A stretch of 43,177 nt of DNA, from contig CANBSP010000003.1 of the NCBI GenBank assembly GCA_947372165.1, positions 95,230-138,406 on the forward strand, given 5' to 3'. Of the stretch, positions 6,357-14,843 are shown piece by piece (the stretch's first letter is position 1; every line of letters begins with the position of its first letter). The position numbers were made by a program, and so were the translations under genes. This DNA is from Actinomycetota bacterium. Lineage in GTDB: Bacteria; Actinomycetota; Actinomycetes; Nanopelagicales; Nanopelagicaceae. Under the pieces are notes generated by a model that worked only from the letters and a program-made list of their open reading frames with translations, ran no database searches and was not told where the DNA came from.

Positions 6357-7817
6357 ATGAAGAAGATACTTGTTACTGGTGCATCTGGTTATGTCGGTGG
6401 ACGTCTTATCCAAGAGTTATTGATTAAGGGCTTTGACGTCCGCGTCATGGTGCGTGACCCACGCAAGATCTCTGAACAAGGGTGGTTTAGCAAGGTATCA
6501 GTGGCTCGTGCAAGTGCTGAAAATCCTGCAGAGTTAGATGAAGCACTTGCCGGGATCGATACTGCTTTCTACCTCATTCACTCGATCAACACTGGGACCA
6601 ATTTCGATGAGACCGAAGCACGCATTGCCCAGAATTTTGCAGAAGCAGCCTCTCGGCAGAATGTAAAGCAGATTGTCTATCTTGGTGGAATCGCGAATGA
6701 TAAGAACATAAGTAAGCACCTGCAATCACGTAAGCAGACGGGAATTTCCCTTGCATCCACCTCAGTGCCGGTGATGGAGATTCGCGCAGGCATCATTATC
6801 GGATCAGGGTCTGCAAGCTTTGAGATGCTCCGCCATTTGACTCACAGATTGCCCATCATGACTACGCCAAAATGGGTACTCAACCGAACACAGCCAATTG
6901 CGATTAGAGATGTGCTCTGGTATCTCGAGCATGCAGCCGAGCTCACCACACCTATTAAGGGCGTCTTTGATATTGGGGGACCTGAAGTCCTTACCTACGA
7001 AGAGATGATGCAGACCTTTGCGAAGATTTCTGGTCTTCCGAAACGTTGGATCGTGAAAGTTCCGGTGCTCACTCCAGCGCTCTCGTCGTTGTGGATTGGC
7101 CTCGTCACGCCGGTCCCAGTATCGATCGCTCGACCATTAGTTCACTCGCTGATTAGTGAAGTAGTCGCGGATCCAAGCCGATCGATCGATGACGTTATTC
7201 CAAAACCAGAAGCTGGTTTACTCCCGCTTGCGACTGCGATTGAGTTAGCGCTCTCCAAGATTTCGGCAAATGATGTTGCCACGCGTTGGTCGGATGCAAA
7301 ATCCTTGACCGCTCCGTGGGCGAAGGCACAGAGTGATCCAGATTGGGCTGGCGAGAAGACATATAGTGATAGTCGCAGCCGCGAGACCGATGTTCCGGCA
7401 GGGGATGTCTGGGCGGCAATCGAAAAGATTGGCGGACATCAGGGTTGGTATGGCGCCGATTTCCTCTGGTACCTGCGTGGTTTGCTTGATCGGATGCTCG
7501 GTGGCGTTGGACTTCGTCGAGGCCGACGAGACCCCAACCATTTACATGTGGGTGAAGCGCTAGATTTTTGGCGAGTAGAAGAGATTATTCCTGGTCGTAA
7601 ATTGCGCCTCTATGCCGAGATGATTCTGCCCGGGAAGGCGTGGTTGCAATTTGAAGTGACCACCGTCGATGGCAAGACGCGGGTTGAACAAGAGGCGCTC
7701 TTCTCGCCACGTGGACTTGGTGGGCAGCTCTATTGGTTAGCGGTACTGCCATTCCACTCGCTGATATTTCCAACGATGCTTCGCAATATCATTAAAGAAG
7801 CTGAGCTGGTGGGTTAA
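6357..7817 (+). CDS. NAD(P)-binding epimerase-like protein with C-terminal DUF2867 domain
   Basis: A 486-residue protein. Residues 1 to about 300 form an atypical extended SDR: KILVTGASGYVGGRLIQELL is the nucleotide loop, followed by VRVMVRDPRK and a segment resembling NmrA/YbjT-type proteins (FYLIHSI, QIVYLGGIANDKNISKHLQS). Residues about 340-480 are a DUF2867 (START-like) domain with GDVWAAIEKIGGHQGWYGAD and PGRKLRLYAEMILPGKAWLQF. It starts 7 nt after ribH, so it is likely co-transcribed from the riboswitch. Its role in flavin metabolism, if any, is unknown. A redox or membrane-lipid related function is often guessed for this architecture. Confidence 0.8.
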   Translation: MKKILVTGASGYVGGRLIQELLIKGFDVRVMVRDPRKISEQGWFSKVSVARASAENPAELDEALAGIDTAFYLIHSINTGTNFDETEARIAQNFAEAASRQNVKQIVYLGGIANDKNISKHLQSRKQTGISLASTSVPVMEIRAGIIIGSGSASFEMLRHLTHRLPIMTTPKWVLNRTQPIAIRDVLWYLEHAAELTTPIKGVFDIGGPEVLTYEEMMQTFAKISGLPKRWIVKVPVLTPALSSLWIGLVTPVPVSIARPLVHSLISEVVADPSRSIDDVIPKPEAGLLPLATAIELALSKISANDVATRWSDAKSLTAPWAKAQSDPDWAGEKTYSDSRSRETDVPAGDVWAAIEKIGGHQGWYGADFLWYLRGLLDRMLGGVGLRRGRRDPNHLHVGEALDFWRVEEIIPGRKLRLYAEMILPGKAWLQFEVTTVDGKTRVEQEALFSPRGLGGQLYWLAVLPFHSLIFPTMLRNIIKEAELVG

Positions 7818-7829
7818 AAGGCAGCTGAA

Positions 7830-8843
7830 TTAGAAGCGGCGAGCTGCGACAAACTTCTCGCGGCCAAAGTATGACGAGAATGATTCAATGCGAACGCGCG
7901 CCCCGGTGTGAGGCGCATCGAGCATCCGCCCGCCGCCATAGTAGATGCCAACGTGGGAGATCGGGCGACCGAAGAAGACTAAATCGCCAGGCATGAGTTT
8001 GTTCAGTGGGACTCGCTTGCCATATCCGGATTGGGCAGCGGCTGAGTGAGGGAGTGATACACCAGCTGCCTTGTAGGCCTGCATGGTGAGGCCAGAACAA
8101 TCCCAATAAATAATTCCTGCTGCTCCAAATCGATAATTTCGACCAAGTTGATTAAGGGCGTAACGGATAGCGATTCCAGCACGACCACTGACCTTTGCGC
8201 CTTGGGAGGCGAGTGCAAGGGAGGCTAGTTGATCCGCGTTATCTTGGTTTGCTTGCAACTTCGCCAAGGCATCGCGCTGCTCTTTGGTGAGTTTGGCTAA
8301 GAGTGATTGAGCTTGCTTCAACTTGCTCTGAGCCAACGCCTCTTGCTTGGCATACTTTGCTTGAGCCGCCTTAACCAGTGCGACTTTGTCATTGAGTGTG
8401 AGCGAGGTTGCGCGCAGACGTTGTTCGGCAGTGGCATATCGTGAGAGCTGTAGTGCCTTCTTCGAAGTGACGACTCCCAGTGAACCTGCTGCTCGAAGAT
8501 AGAGAGTTGGATCAGAGGAGAAGAGCAGTGAGAGACCTGCACTCATGCCATTCGTCTGGTACTCCTGATTAGCGATTGCACCAATGGACTTCTTGAGTGC
8601 AGCGATTGAAGAGGCCTGAAGAGAATCTTGGGCTTTCACAGTGTTGAGCGATCTTGTGAGTCGACCAAGTTCGACCTGTGCTGCTTGACCGGCTTCGGCT
8701 GCCGCTGCTGCTTCGACTTGAAGGCGAGTTACTTGTGCTCGAACATCCGAGAGTGATTGCGCTGCAGTTGCCGAAGGTAGTGTTGTGACCAGCACTAGAG
8801 CAGAGAGCGATGCGCAGGTGATCGCCAATCTTCGCTTAGTCAT
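7830..8843 (-). CDS. Secreted NlpC/P60 peptidoglycan endopeptidase with coiled coil (RipA-like)
   Basis: A 337-residue protein. A signal peptide (MTKRRLAITCASLSALVLVT, cleaved after the ATAA region) is followed by a long alanine- and glutamine-rich coiled coil (about residues 30-215). The C-terminal NlpC/P60 domain has its catalytic cysteine in WDCSGLTMQAYKAAG (about residue 247) and its histidine in ISHVGIYYGGGRML (about 297). PGDLVFFG lies between them. Enzymes of this layout cut stem peptides of peptidoglycan and act in cell separation in actinobacteria. An upstream GTG at 8846 is in frame, but TAACCT lies exactly 6 nt before the ATG at 8843, so 8843 is preferred. It is convergent with the DUF2867 gene. 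Confidence 0.88.
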   Translation of the reverse strand: MTKRRLAITCASLSALVLVTTLPSATAAQSLSDVRAQVTRLQVEAAAAAEAGQAAQVELGRLTRSLNTVKAQDSLQASSIAALKKSIGAIANQEYQTNGMSAGLSLLFSSDPTLYLRAAGSLGVVTSKKALQLSRYATAEQRLRATSLTLNDKVALVKAAQAKYAKQEALAQSKLKQAQSLLAKLTKEQRDALAKLQANQDNADQLASLALASQGAKVSGRAGIAIRYALNQLGRNYRFGAAGIIYWDCSGLTMQAYKAAGVSLPHSAAAQSGYGKRVPLNKLMPGDLVFFGRPISHVGIYYGGGRMLDAPHTGARVRIESFSSYFGREKFVAARRF

Positions 8844-8849
8844 CACCGT

Positions 8850-8855
8850 AGGTTA
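8850..8855 (-). promoter_or_regulatory. -10 element, leaderless start of the NlpC/P60 gene
   Basis: On the minus strand TAACCT is followed by ACGGTG and the ATG at 8843. The 6-nt gap predicts transcription starting on the ATG and favours it over the GTG three bases earlier. Confidence 0.5.
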
Positions 8856-8937
8856 TCGGCTAGGGGCGATAGCCTCAACAAAATCCACGCTCACGCGCTA
8901 CTTTTCAGCGTTCTTTCAGGAAATCTCACGCGTGAAT

Positions 8938-10131
8938 CTATGAATGATTCAACTCTTTACGAGTCTCAGGCAACCGCAATGAGAGATATATGACAATGAG
9001 GAAGAGCGCTCCTGAGAGTTCGAATGCGGTGCGATATGAGAATGTATCAACGAGATATCCAACAATGATCGGACAGAAGATCATGCCAGCATCGCCAGCC
9101 ATTTGATAAAGAGCAATGACACGTCCACCACGACCGCCAAAGAGATCTCCCACGATAGAGACTGGCGCTGTTCCCATGAATGCACCGCCTAATCCAAAGA
9201 GGATCATCAAAATAAAGTAAGACCATTGATGCGTTGCAAAGATCAGAAAGAACATTCCGGCACTAATAAAAGTTGACCCAGCGAGTAATCCGAATCTTCG
9301 GCCACGGCTATCTATGAGTTTGCCGGCGCTCACTAATAACGAACCCTGAGCGATCGCAGCACAGGTAAAGCCAAAGCCGAGGAGAGATGGCGAAATCTTC
9401 AGTTGGCTTGTTGCAAAGAGCGGGAGAATCGAAGAGCGCAATCCAAAGAGGATCCAGTTAGAGAGGAAGGTAATGATGAGCGCGATGCGGTAGGTCCGTA
9501 GTTTGAAAGCATCGCGAAGGAGGACGCGATCGGTACTCTGCTGAGAGTTAGCGATCGATCGACCTAATCGCTTCTCATGGAGATAGAGAAGAGAGGTAAG
9601 GGATGCCGCTAACAACGTGATCGCATAGACGAAGAATGGGGCGCGAAGTGAGATCGCCGAGAGGACGCCACCGAAAGCTGGGCCAATGACTCCGCCAATG
9701 AGAAAACCTGAGTTATAGATGGATTGGGCTTGGGCGCGACCGGCATCGTTTACCGATCGCATCAGAAGTGCACTGGCCGAAACCGAGAACATGGAAGAGC
9801 CGAGTCCGCCGCCGGCGCGAAAGACGAGCAATTGCCAGTAGGAGTGGGCAAATCCACAGAGCAGCGATGAGATAGAGACCATCGCCAAGCCAACACCAAG
9901 AGTCAGGCGTTCACCGATCGCATCAACAAATTTCCCAGAGAGTAGCCCTGAGCCAAATCGCGCAAAGGCGAAACTCGAGATGATGAAGCCAACCTGTGTG
10001 GCATTTGCGTTAAATGTCTTCGCGAAGAGCGGAATAGCCGGAACAATCAAGCCATAACCGATAGCAACAAAGAAGCCAACTGCCGAAAGTACGAATACTT
10101 CTTTCGGCAGTTGGCTTCGATTGATCTTAAT
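8938..10131 (-). CDS. MFS transporter, probably starting at AUU and coupled to the upstream exporter
   Basis: A 12-helix major facilitator protein of about 397 residues if started at the ATT at 10131. A TTG at 10050 would give 370 residues, but the codons before it (QLPKEVFVLSAVGFFVAIGY) read as the conserved beginning of helix 1 in such transporters. No ATG, GTG or TTG exists between that segment and an in-frame stop. The ATT shares one base with the stop of the preceding exporter gene (TAATT), mimicking the common TAATG coupling. A CTG at 10110 is an alternative. Other features are the motif-A-like loop SGKFVDAIGERLTLG and SGKLIDSRGRRFGLLAG between helices 8 and 9. The substrate is unknown; a drug or metabolite is likely. 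An 18-bp hairpin lies in the first codons. Confidence 0.75.
   Translation of the reverse strand: MKINRSQLPKEVFVLSAVGFFVAIGYGLIVPAIPLFAKTFNANATQVGFIISSFAFARFGSGLLSGKFVDAIGERLTLGVGLAMVSISSLLCGFAHSYWQLLVFRAGGGLGSSMFSVSASALLMRSVNDAGRAQAQSIYNSGFLIGGVIGPAFGGVLSAISLRAPFFVYAITLLAASLTSLLYLHEKRLGRSIANSQQSTDRVLLRDAFKLRTYRIALIITFLSNWILFGLRSSILPLFATSQLKISPSLLGFGFTCAAIAQGSLLVSAGKLIDSRGRRFGLLAGSTFISAGMFFLIFATHQWSYFILMILFGLGGAFMGTAPVSIVGDLFGGRGGRVIALYQMAGDAGMIFCPIIVGYLVDTFSYRTAFELSGALFLIVIYLSLRLPETRKELNHS
10072..10118. repeat. Perfect 18-bp inverted repeat at the MFS-MFS junction
   Basis: The arms 10072-10089 and 10101-10118 are perfectly complementary, with an 11-nt loop. The arm sequence on the plus strand is GAAGCCAACTGCCGAAAG. 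In the minus-strand mRNA the hairpin begins 13 nt after the upstream exporter's stop codon. It encodes the S-Q-L-P-K and L-S-A-V-G-F codons of the downstream exporter. A weak T-rich stretch (TTTGTTG) follows it. It could act as a partial terminator or as a barrier to translation of the second gene. Confidence 0.85.
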
Positions 10132-11747
10132 TAGGCGAGCGCTTCCCCTGCAGCTTCATTCTTTGCTGCATGGTGTTCGGCGCTGCTTCGAAGTGGTGCC
10201 TCCTTGAGAATCAAGGCGAAGATCAGACCAACCGCGGTGACTGGTGCTGCTGCCAAGAAGACTACGTGGAAGGACTGCACAAATGCATGGAGCACATTGT
10301 GCTGGAGCACTGGCTTGAAAGTCTTAATGATCGCCGAGTTATTTTGGAGTTGGCCAAGACTCTTAACGACGACAGGTGTTACCGCCGTTGGGTCTGCTGC
10401 AGCGGTCTTTGAGATCGCAAGCGGCAGGTAGTGAGCGAGGCGGCTGGCATAGATGGATCCGAAGATCGCAACACCAATCGTAGAACCCACCGAACGGAAG
10501 AAGGTATTCGAGGAGGTAGCAACGCCCATATCCTTAAAATCAACGGCATTCTGAAGTGCGATAACGATGGTCTGCATCGAGAGACCAAGGCCACCACCGA
10601 TCAAGATTGCGAAGATAGAGAGACGCCAGAATGGTGTGGTCTCATTCAGCGTTGACATCAAGAGAATGCCAATTGTCATGAGAGTAAGTCCGGCGATTGG
10701 GTAGCGCTTGTAATGTCCGTGCTTTGAGATCAGCTTTCCGGATGTGATCGACATGGAGACGATTCCGAGCATAAATGGAATCAACTTCAACCCAGAGGTC
10801 GTTGCGCTATTTCCCTTTACCAATTGCAGGTAGAGCGGAAGCATGACGATAGCTCCGAACATTCCGGCACCGATGATAAATCCGAGAATCGATGTCGTCG
10901 AGAATGTGTGATTCTTAAAGAGACGCAATGGCAGGATTGGTTCGGATGCTTTGCTCTCTTGGAAGAGGAAGGCGATGGTCAATAGAAGCGCTGCGCCAAA
11001 GGCGATCAGCGTCTTTGGCGCTGTCCAACCATTTTCTGGGCCATAGACCGAGATGCCAAGCAGGAGCGCAGAAACTGCGAGAACCATGAGAAGTGCGCCC
11101 AAGTAATCGATCTTGTGCTTCTTAACAACCTTAGGGATGTGTAGTGAAGCTGTGGTGATGACAAGTGCGGCTAGACCGAAAGGTAGGTTGATGTAGAAGA
11201 TCCAACGCCAGCCAGCGACTCCAAAGATGTGATGGTGATCTGAGAAGAATCCTCCGAGGAGTGGACCTGCAACAGAGGAGAGACCCCAGACGCCACCGAA
11301 GTACCCCTGGTACTTACCGCGTTCACGTGGGCTCACAATGTCGCCGATGATGACGAAGGTAAGTGCCATCAAGCCACCGGCACCAAGACCTTGGATTGCA
11401 CGGAAGGCGATCAGCTGGTTCATCGATGTGGCAGCACCTGCTGCAAATGAACCGATCAAGAAAGTAACGATCGCAAATTGGAAGACCGGACGTCGGCCGT
11501 ATAGATCAGAGATCTTTCCGTAGAGCGGTGTTGAGGCGGTCGAAGTCAAGAGGTAGGCGGTGACGACCCAGGTGTAATGGGAGAGGCCATTGAAATCTTC
11601 GACGATCTTCTTCAGCGCAGTCGAGACGATGGTCTGGTCTAGAGCAGCTAAGAGCATGCCCATCATGAGACCAGAGAGAACGAACATAATCTCCTTATGG
11701 GAGAGTTGCCCCTTTTCAGCAGGAGCGGCGGCTTTATCAGCAGACAT
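10131..11747 (-). CDS. DHA2-family (EmrB/QacA-like) 14-helix MFS drug exporter
   Basis: A 538-residue membrane protein, the usual length for 14-helix DHA2 exporters. It has [13 protein letters not shown] in helix 1 (the D1-type motif), [14 protein letters not shown] (motif A), [20 protein letters not shown] and the antiporter motif C-like segment [20 protein letters not shown]. It exchanges protons for toxic compounds or metabolites. A ribosome binding site GAAGG lies 6 nt before the ATG at 11747. The gene is divergent from the ABC exporter genes across about 150 bp. It is followed directly by a second MFS gene sharing the stop-codon base. Substrate specificity cannot be read from sequence. 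Confidence 0.92.
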   Translation of the reverse strand: MSADKAAAPAEKGQLSHKEIMFVLSGLMMGMLLAALDQTIVSTALKKIVEDFNGLSHYTWVVTAYLLTSTASTPLYGKISDLYGRRPVFQFAIVTFLIGSFAAGAATSMNQLIAFRAIQGLGAGGLMALTFVIIGDIVSPRERGKYQGYFGGVWGLSSVAGPLLGGFFSDHHHIFGVAGWRWIFYINLPFGLAALVITTASLHIPKVVKKHKIDYLGALLMVLAVSALLLGISVYGPENGWTAPKTLIAFGAALLLTIAFLFQESKASEPILPLRLFKNHTFSTTSILGFIIGAGMFGAIVMLPLYLQLVKGNSATTSGLKLIPFMLGIVSMSITSGKLISKHGHYKRYPIAGLTLMTIGILLMSTLNETTPFWRLSIFAILIGGGLGLSMQTIVIALQNAVDFKDMGVATSSNTFFRSVGSTIGVAIFGSIYASRLAHYLPLAISKTAAADPTAVTPVVVKSLGQLQNNSAIIKTFKPVLQHNVLHAFVQSFHVVFLAAAPVTAVGLIFALILKEAPLRSSAEHHAAKNEAAGEALA

Positions 11748-11889
11748 GAGAACCCTTCGTAAGTGCCAGTCATTCGAGATGCGGTGAGGCCAGCGGGCCC
11801 ATAGGGGGCGGATCTGGCGATCGACGATTGTTGAACTTTCAACCGCAGGTTACCACCCAAGATCAATCAGTGCGGGAGAAGACTCGGTC

Positions 11890-11895
11890 TAGACT
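11890..11895 (+). promoter_or_regulatory. -10 element, leaderless start of the ABC ATPase gene
   Basis: TAGACT is followed by GTGGAT and then the ATG at 11902. This favours 11902 over the in-frame GTG at 11896, which lies directly against the hexamer. Confidence 0.55.
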
Positions 11896-11901
11896 GTGGA
11901 T

Positions 11902-12903
11902 ATGAAGAGCATCGTCGCTGAGAATTTAGTAAAGAGCTACGGCAAGGGTGATCGCGAGGTAAAAGCGCTCGATCACCTCTCGTTAGAGGTTGAAGAGGGG
12001 ACCGTCCTCAGCATCCTTGGACCCAATGGCGCCGGAAAGACCACGACCGTACGAGTCCTTGCTACCTTGCTCAAGCCTGATTCCGGGCGGGCAACTGTTG
12101 GCGGAATTGATGTCATCAATAATCCTAAAGCTGTGCGCGAGATCATTGGCCTATCGGGTCAATATGCCGCAGTCGATGAGACTTTGACTGGCTGGGATAA
12201 CTTAGTGATGTTTGGCCGTCTCTATCATCTGAGCTCTCAGGCAGCCAATGCACGAGCGAGTGAGTTACTCGAACAATTCTCTCTGACGGATGCAGCAAAA
12301 CGTCCTATCAAGACTTTTTCAGGCGGAATGCGTCGACGACTCGATCTTGCCGCCTCACTCATCATCCGGCCAAAGGTTCTCTTCTTAGATGAGCCAACCA
12401 CCGGCCTTGACCCGCGTGGTCGCATGGAGATGTGGAAGGTTATTGAGAAGTTAGTGGATGAAGGTGTCACGCTTTTGCTGACCACCCAATATCTGGAAGA
12501 AGCCGATCAACTCGCAGATGAGATCGCCGTTATTGATCGTGGCAAGGTGATTGCGCGTGGAACATCAGATGAGTTAAAGACTCAAGTCGGGGGAGAACGC
12601 CTCGAACTTGTCGTCGCGGAAAGCGATCTCGCAGCAGCACGAGCCATCGCTGATCGAGTTGGCAATACTCATTCAAGTGTAGATGCCGGCCTTCGAAAGA
12701 TTTCTACACCGGTCTCAACAGGTGGCGATGCCCTTGTTGCTCTTGTGCGCGAACTTGATCTGGCAAAAATCCACCCACTCGATATCGCCCTTAAGCGACC
12801 ATCCCTCGATGATGTCTTCATGTCCCTTACCGGCCATGCTGCCGAAGAGATTAAGGAAGAGTCCGAGAAAATAGTGAAGAGTAAGAAGGGAGGCCGATCA
12901 TGA
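11902..12903 (+). CDS. ABC exporter ATP-binding protein, DrrA-like
   Basis: A 333-residue ATPase. It has Walker A in LGPNGAGKTTTVRVLATLL, a Q-loop region (GLSGQYAAVDETLTG), the signature FSGGMRRRLDLAASL, Walker B VLFLDEPTTGLDPRGR and the switch histidine position replaced by Q in LLTTQYLEEADQLAD, as in DrrA/daunorubicin-type ATPases. The C-terminal extension of about 90 residues (LELVVAESDLAAARAIADRV onward) is also typical of this group. It drives drug or lipid export together with the permease that starts on its stop codon (ATGA overlap at 12900). The substrate is unknown. Confidence 0.9.
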   Translation: MKSIVAENLVKSYGKGDREVKALDHLSLEVEEGTVLSILGPNGAGKTTTVRVLATLLKPDSGRATVGGIDVINNPKAVREIIGLSGQYAAVDETLTGWDNLVMFGRLYHLSSQAANARASELLEQFSLTDAAKRPIKTFSGGMRRRLDLAASLIIRPKVLFLDEPTTGLDPRGRMEMWKVIEKLVDEGVTLLLTTQYLEEADQLADEIAVIDRGKVIARGTSDELKTQVGGERLELVVAESDLAAARAIADRVGNTHSSVDAGLRKISTPVSTGGDALVALVRELDLAKIHPLDIALKRPSLDDVFMSLTGHAAEEIKEESEKIVKSKKGGRS

Positions 12904-13688
12904 GAGCAGTCAGCGACTCACTCGTCATTATGAAGCGCCAACTCTTGCAGTTGACTCGCGTTCCAGAAGTTTTAATCTTTAACACGATTCAGCCAGTCAT
13001 GTTTGTGCTCCTATTCCGTTATGTCTTTGCTGGCCTGGGAACAGGAATTAAGGGCGGATATGTTCAGCTCTTGATGCCCGGCATCTTCGTTCAAACTGTC
13101 ACATTTACGCTCGCCGCAACTGCGCAAGGTATGGCACAGGATATGGAGAAGGGCCTGATCGATCGGTTCCGCTCATTGCCAATTTCGCGTGCTGCAGTCG
13201 TTACTGGCCGCACCCTTGGTGATGGCCTGCTCAACATCGTTGTCATTGCCGTGATGGGTACAGCTGGTTATATCGTCGGATGGCGACCAACCTCTGGATT
13301 ACTGAAGATCGCACTTGGCTTCTTGATGCTCTTACTCTTTGGTTATGCCTTGAGTTGGGCTGGAATCTTTGCCGGGCTTGTGGCGAAGGATGCTCGCGTC
13401 GTTGCAAATATCAGCTTCCTCTTTACCTTCCCGCTGACCTTCCTCTCTAATGCCTTTGCATCAACAACTTCGATGCCGAAAGCATTGCAATATTTTGCAG
13501 AGTGGAATCCCGTCTCGACCATGGTTGCCGCGGTTCGGCAACTTTTTGGTTTCCAGAATATCTTTGGCGCGACGAAGAATTCATTCCCGAGCCAGCATCC
13601 GATCCAGACCTCACTTCTCTACATGGTCTTGATCATGGCAATCTTTGTGCCACTGAGTGTTCAGCGGTACAAGAACACTAATAAATAA
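12900..13688 (+). CDS. ABC-2 type exporter permease, DrrB-like
   Basis: A 262-residue integral membrane protein with six predicted helices. It has the ABC-2 family features: an N-terminal amphipathic segment with RVPEVLIFNTIQPVMFVLLF, MAQDMEKGLIDRFRSLPISR (the conserved cytoplasmic loop before helix 3), and the late loop FLSNAFASTTSMPKALQYF followed by AEWNPVSTMVAAVRQLF. It pairs with the DrrA-like ATPase through a 4-nt gene overlap. Homologues export anthracyclines or cell-envelope lipids, but this one could carry another compound. It ends 18 nt before the convergent greA. Confidence 0.9.
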   Translation: MRAVSDSLVIMKRQLLQLTRVPEVLIFNTIQPVMFVLLFRYVFAGLGTGIKGGYVQLLMPGIFVQTVTFTLAATAQGMAQDMEKGLIDRFRSLPISRAAVVTGRTLGDGLLNIVVIAVMGTAGYIVGWRPTSGLLKIALGFLMLLLFGYALSWAGIFAGLVAKDARVVANISFLFTFPLTFLSNAFASTTSMPKALQYFAEWNPVSTMVAAVRQLFGFQNIFGATKNSFPSQHPIQTSLLYMVLIMAIFVPLSVQRYKNTNK

Positions 13689-13706
13689 CTCTTAAACCAG
13701 TATCCG

Positions 13707-14192
13707 TTAGAGGTACTCGGCAGCCTTAATGGTCACGGATATCTCGCGACCATTCGGTGCGGTGTAGGTAACTGTTGCGCCGATGCTCTGACCGTGAACT
13801 GCTCCGCCAAGAGGGGACTTCTCAGAGTAGACATCGAGATCGTCAACGGCGATTTCGCGCGAACCAAGAAGGAAGATCACTTCATCGCCCATCAGGTCGA
13901 CTGTGACTTTCATACCCTGGCCGATGATGCCGGCTTCAGAGGCAGGTGGTTCACCAATGTGAGCGTTCTCCAACATATGTTTGAGTTGACGAATGCGCGC
14001 TTCGATCTTGCCTTGTTCATCTTTCGCGGCGTGGTAGCCACCATTCTCTTTGAGATCACCCTCTGCCCGCGCAGCTTCGATCTTCTTCACGACATCGGCT
14101 CGGCGTGGACCTTCAAGGTCGGCGAGTTCGGCGCGGAGGCGATCGGCAGCTTCATGGGTAAGCCAGGTCTGAGGTGATTCGGAAGGTGTCAT
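13707..14192 (-). CDS. greA: Transcription elongation factor GreA
   Basis: A 161-residue protein of normal GreA length. The N-terminal coiled coil includes LTHEAADRLRAELADLEGPR, the acidic tip region ARAEGDLKENGGYHAAKDEQ and the return helix EARIRQLKHMLENA. The C-terminal FKBP-like domain ends in SPLGGAVHGQSIGATVTYTAP. The tip residues (D and E of EGDLKEN) enter the secondary channel of RNA polymerase and stimulate cleavage of backtracked transcripts. It neighbours a DUF4307 gene, as in many actinobacteria. Confidence 0.96.
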   Translation of the reverse strand: MTPSESPQTWLTHEAADRLRAELADLEGPRRADVVKKIEAARAEGDLKENGGYHAAKDEQGKIEARIRQLKHMLENAHIGEPPASEAGIIGQGMKVTVDLMGDEVIFLLGSREIAVDDLDVYSEKSPLGGAVHGQSIGATVTYTAPNGREISVTIKAAEYL

Positions 14193-14215
14193 AAGAGGAT
14201 GAACTTTACTTCACC

Positions 14216-14617
14216 TTATCCAAGGGCACATCTAATAATTGCAGCATTGACTGCAGCCACACGCGTAGGGATGACGCTCACAAGAGTTACAGGAGTAAAG
14301 GTGCCGGCCGGGAAGTGATCGGTAATCTCGCCCACCGTATTGGCTTGGTAGTCGCGGGCAACTAGTTGGCAGAGATGAGCCTTCGCCGAGCTCTTGAAAG
14401 CGAGGGAGTACCTCACCTGCATATGCGATGAATCGATGGCGCTAAAGGAGATCAAGGTGGCCCGAACCTCAGGACGGCTGTAGTGATTGGCCGACCAAGC
14501 GAGCCAACTCCCGCCAATGATGAAGATGATTAAGGCTGGGGTGAACCACTTCTTGTAGCGAGATGGTTCAGGGATCCCATAGCGCTTCCTGAGATAAGGA
14601 TCATCTTCGCGCTTCAT
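14216..14617 (-). CDS. DUF4307 single-pass membrane protein
   Basis: A 133-residue protein. The N-terminal RKRYGIP is the start of this actinobacterial family. One transmembrane helix follows (about residues 26-44, FTPALIIFIIGGSWLAW), then an outside domain of about 85 residues with two cysteines (AHLCQL and IIRCALG). The gene lies upstream of greA on the same strand, as in Mycobacterium and Streptomyces. The function is unknown. The start is 6 nt after a TAGACT hexamer. Confidence 0.8.
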   Translation of the reverse strand: MKREDDPYLRKRYGIPEPSRYKKWFTPALIIFIIGGSWLAWSANHYSRPEVRATLISFSAIDSSHMQVRYSLAFKSSAKAHLCQLVARDYQANTVGEITDHFPAGTFTPVTLVSVIPTRVAAVNAAIIRCALG

Positions 14618-14623
14618 GGTGGA

Positions 14624-14629
14624 AGTCTA
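14624..14629 (-). promoter_or_regulatory. -10 element, leaderless start of the DUF4307 gene
   Basis: On the minus strand TAGACT is followed by TCCACC and the ATG at 14617. It is identical to the -10 before the DrrA-like gene. Confidence 0.6.
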
Positions 14630-14659
14630 TTCCCGATGAACGGGAGCGACCAGATGGGG

Positions 14660-14665
14660 GATACT
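14660..14665 (+). promoter_or_regulatory. -10 element, leaderless start of the 53-residue gene
   Basis: GATACT is followed by TAGCCC and the ATG at 14672. It is divergent from the DUF4307 promoter only 30 bp away. Confidence 0.45.
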
Positions 14666-14671
14666 TAGCCC

Positions 14672-14833
14672 ATGAGCGATTCCACCCAGAACGTCAATGT
14701 CGGAGTAGCAGGATCGTTAACAATGGTCTTCTTGACTCTCGCCGTTGTATTGCTCTGCGTGAGCTTCTATCGACGATACAAGCGAATGCAGAAGCGTCAA
14801 GAGTTGCCCAAGGATGATCGCACCTCTGAATGA
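14672..14833 (+). CDS. Small single-pass membrane protein, 53 residues
   Basis: ATG to TGA encodes 53 residues: a short polar N-terminus (MSDSTQNVNVGVAG), one hydrophobic helix (SLTMVFLTLAVVLLCVSFY) and a basic tail (RRYKRMQKRQELPKDD). The charge pattern (positive after the helix) predicts the C-terminus inside. It lies between DUF4307 and SURF1 and has its own -10 element exactly 6 nt before the ATG. I do not recognise the family. Its position suggests a small partner of the envelope or respiratory genes nearby. Confidence 0.7.
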   Translation: MSDSTQNVNVGVAGSLTMVFLTLAVVLLCVSFYRRYKRMQKRQELPKDDRTSE

Positions 14834-14843
14834 GAAAATTTGA

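Noticed and set aside
10131-11747. TetR-type regulator for the exporters
   Set aside because: No regulator gene is present between or around the MFS and ABC exporter genes (8.9-13.7 kb).
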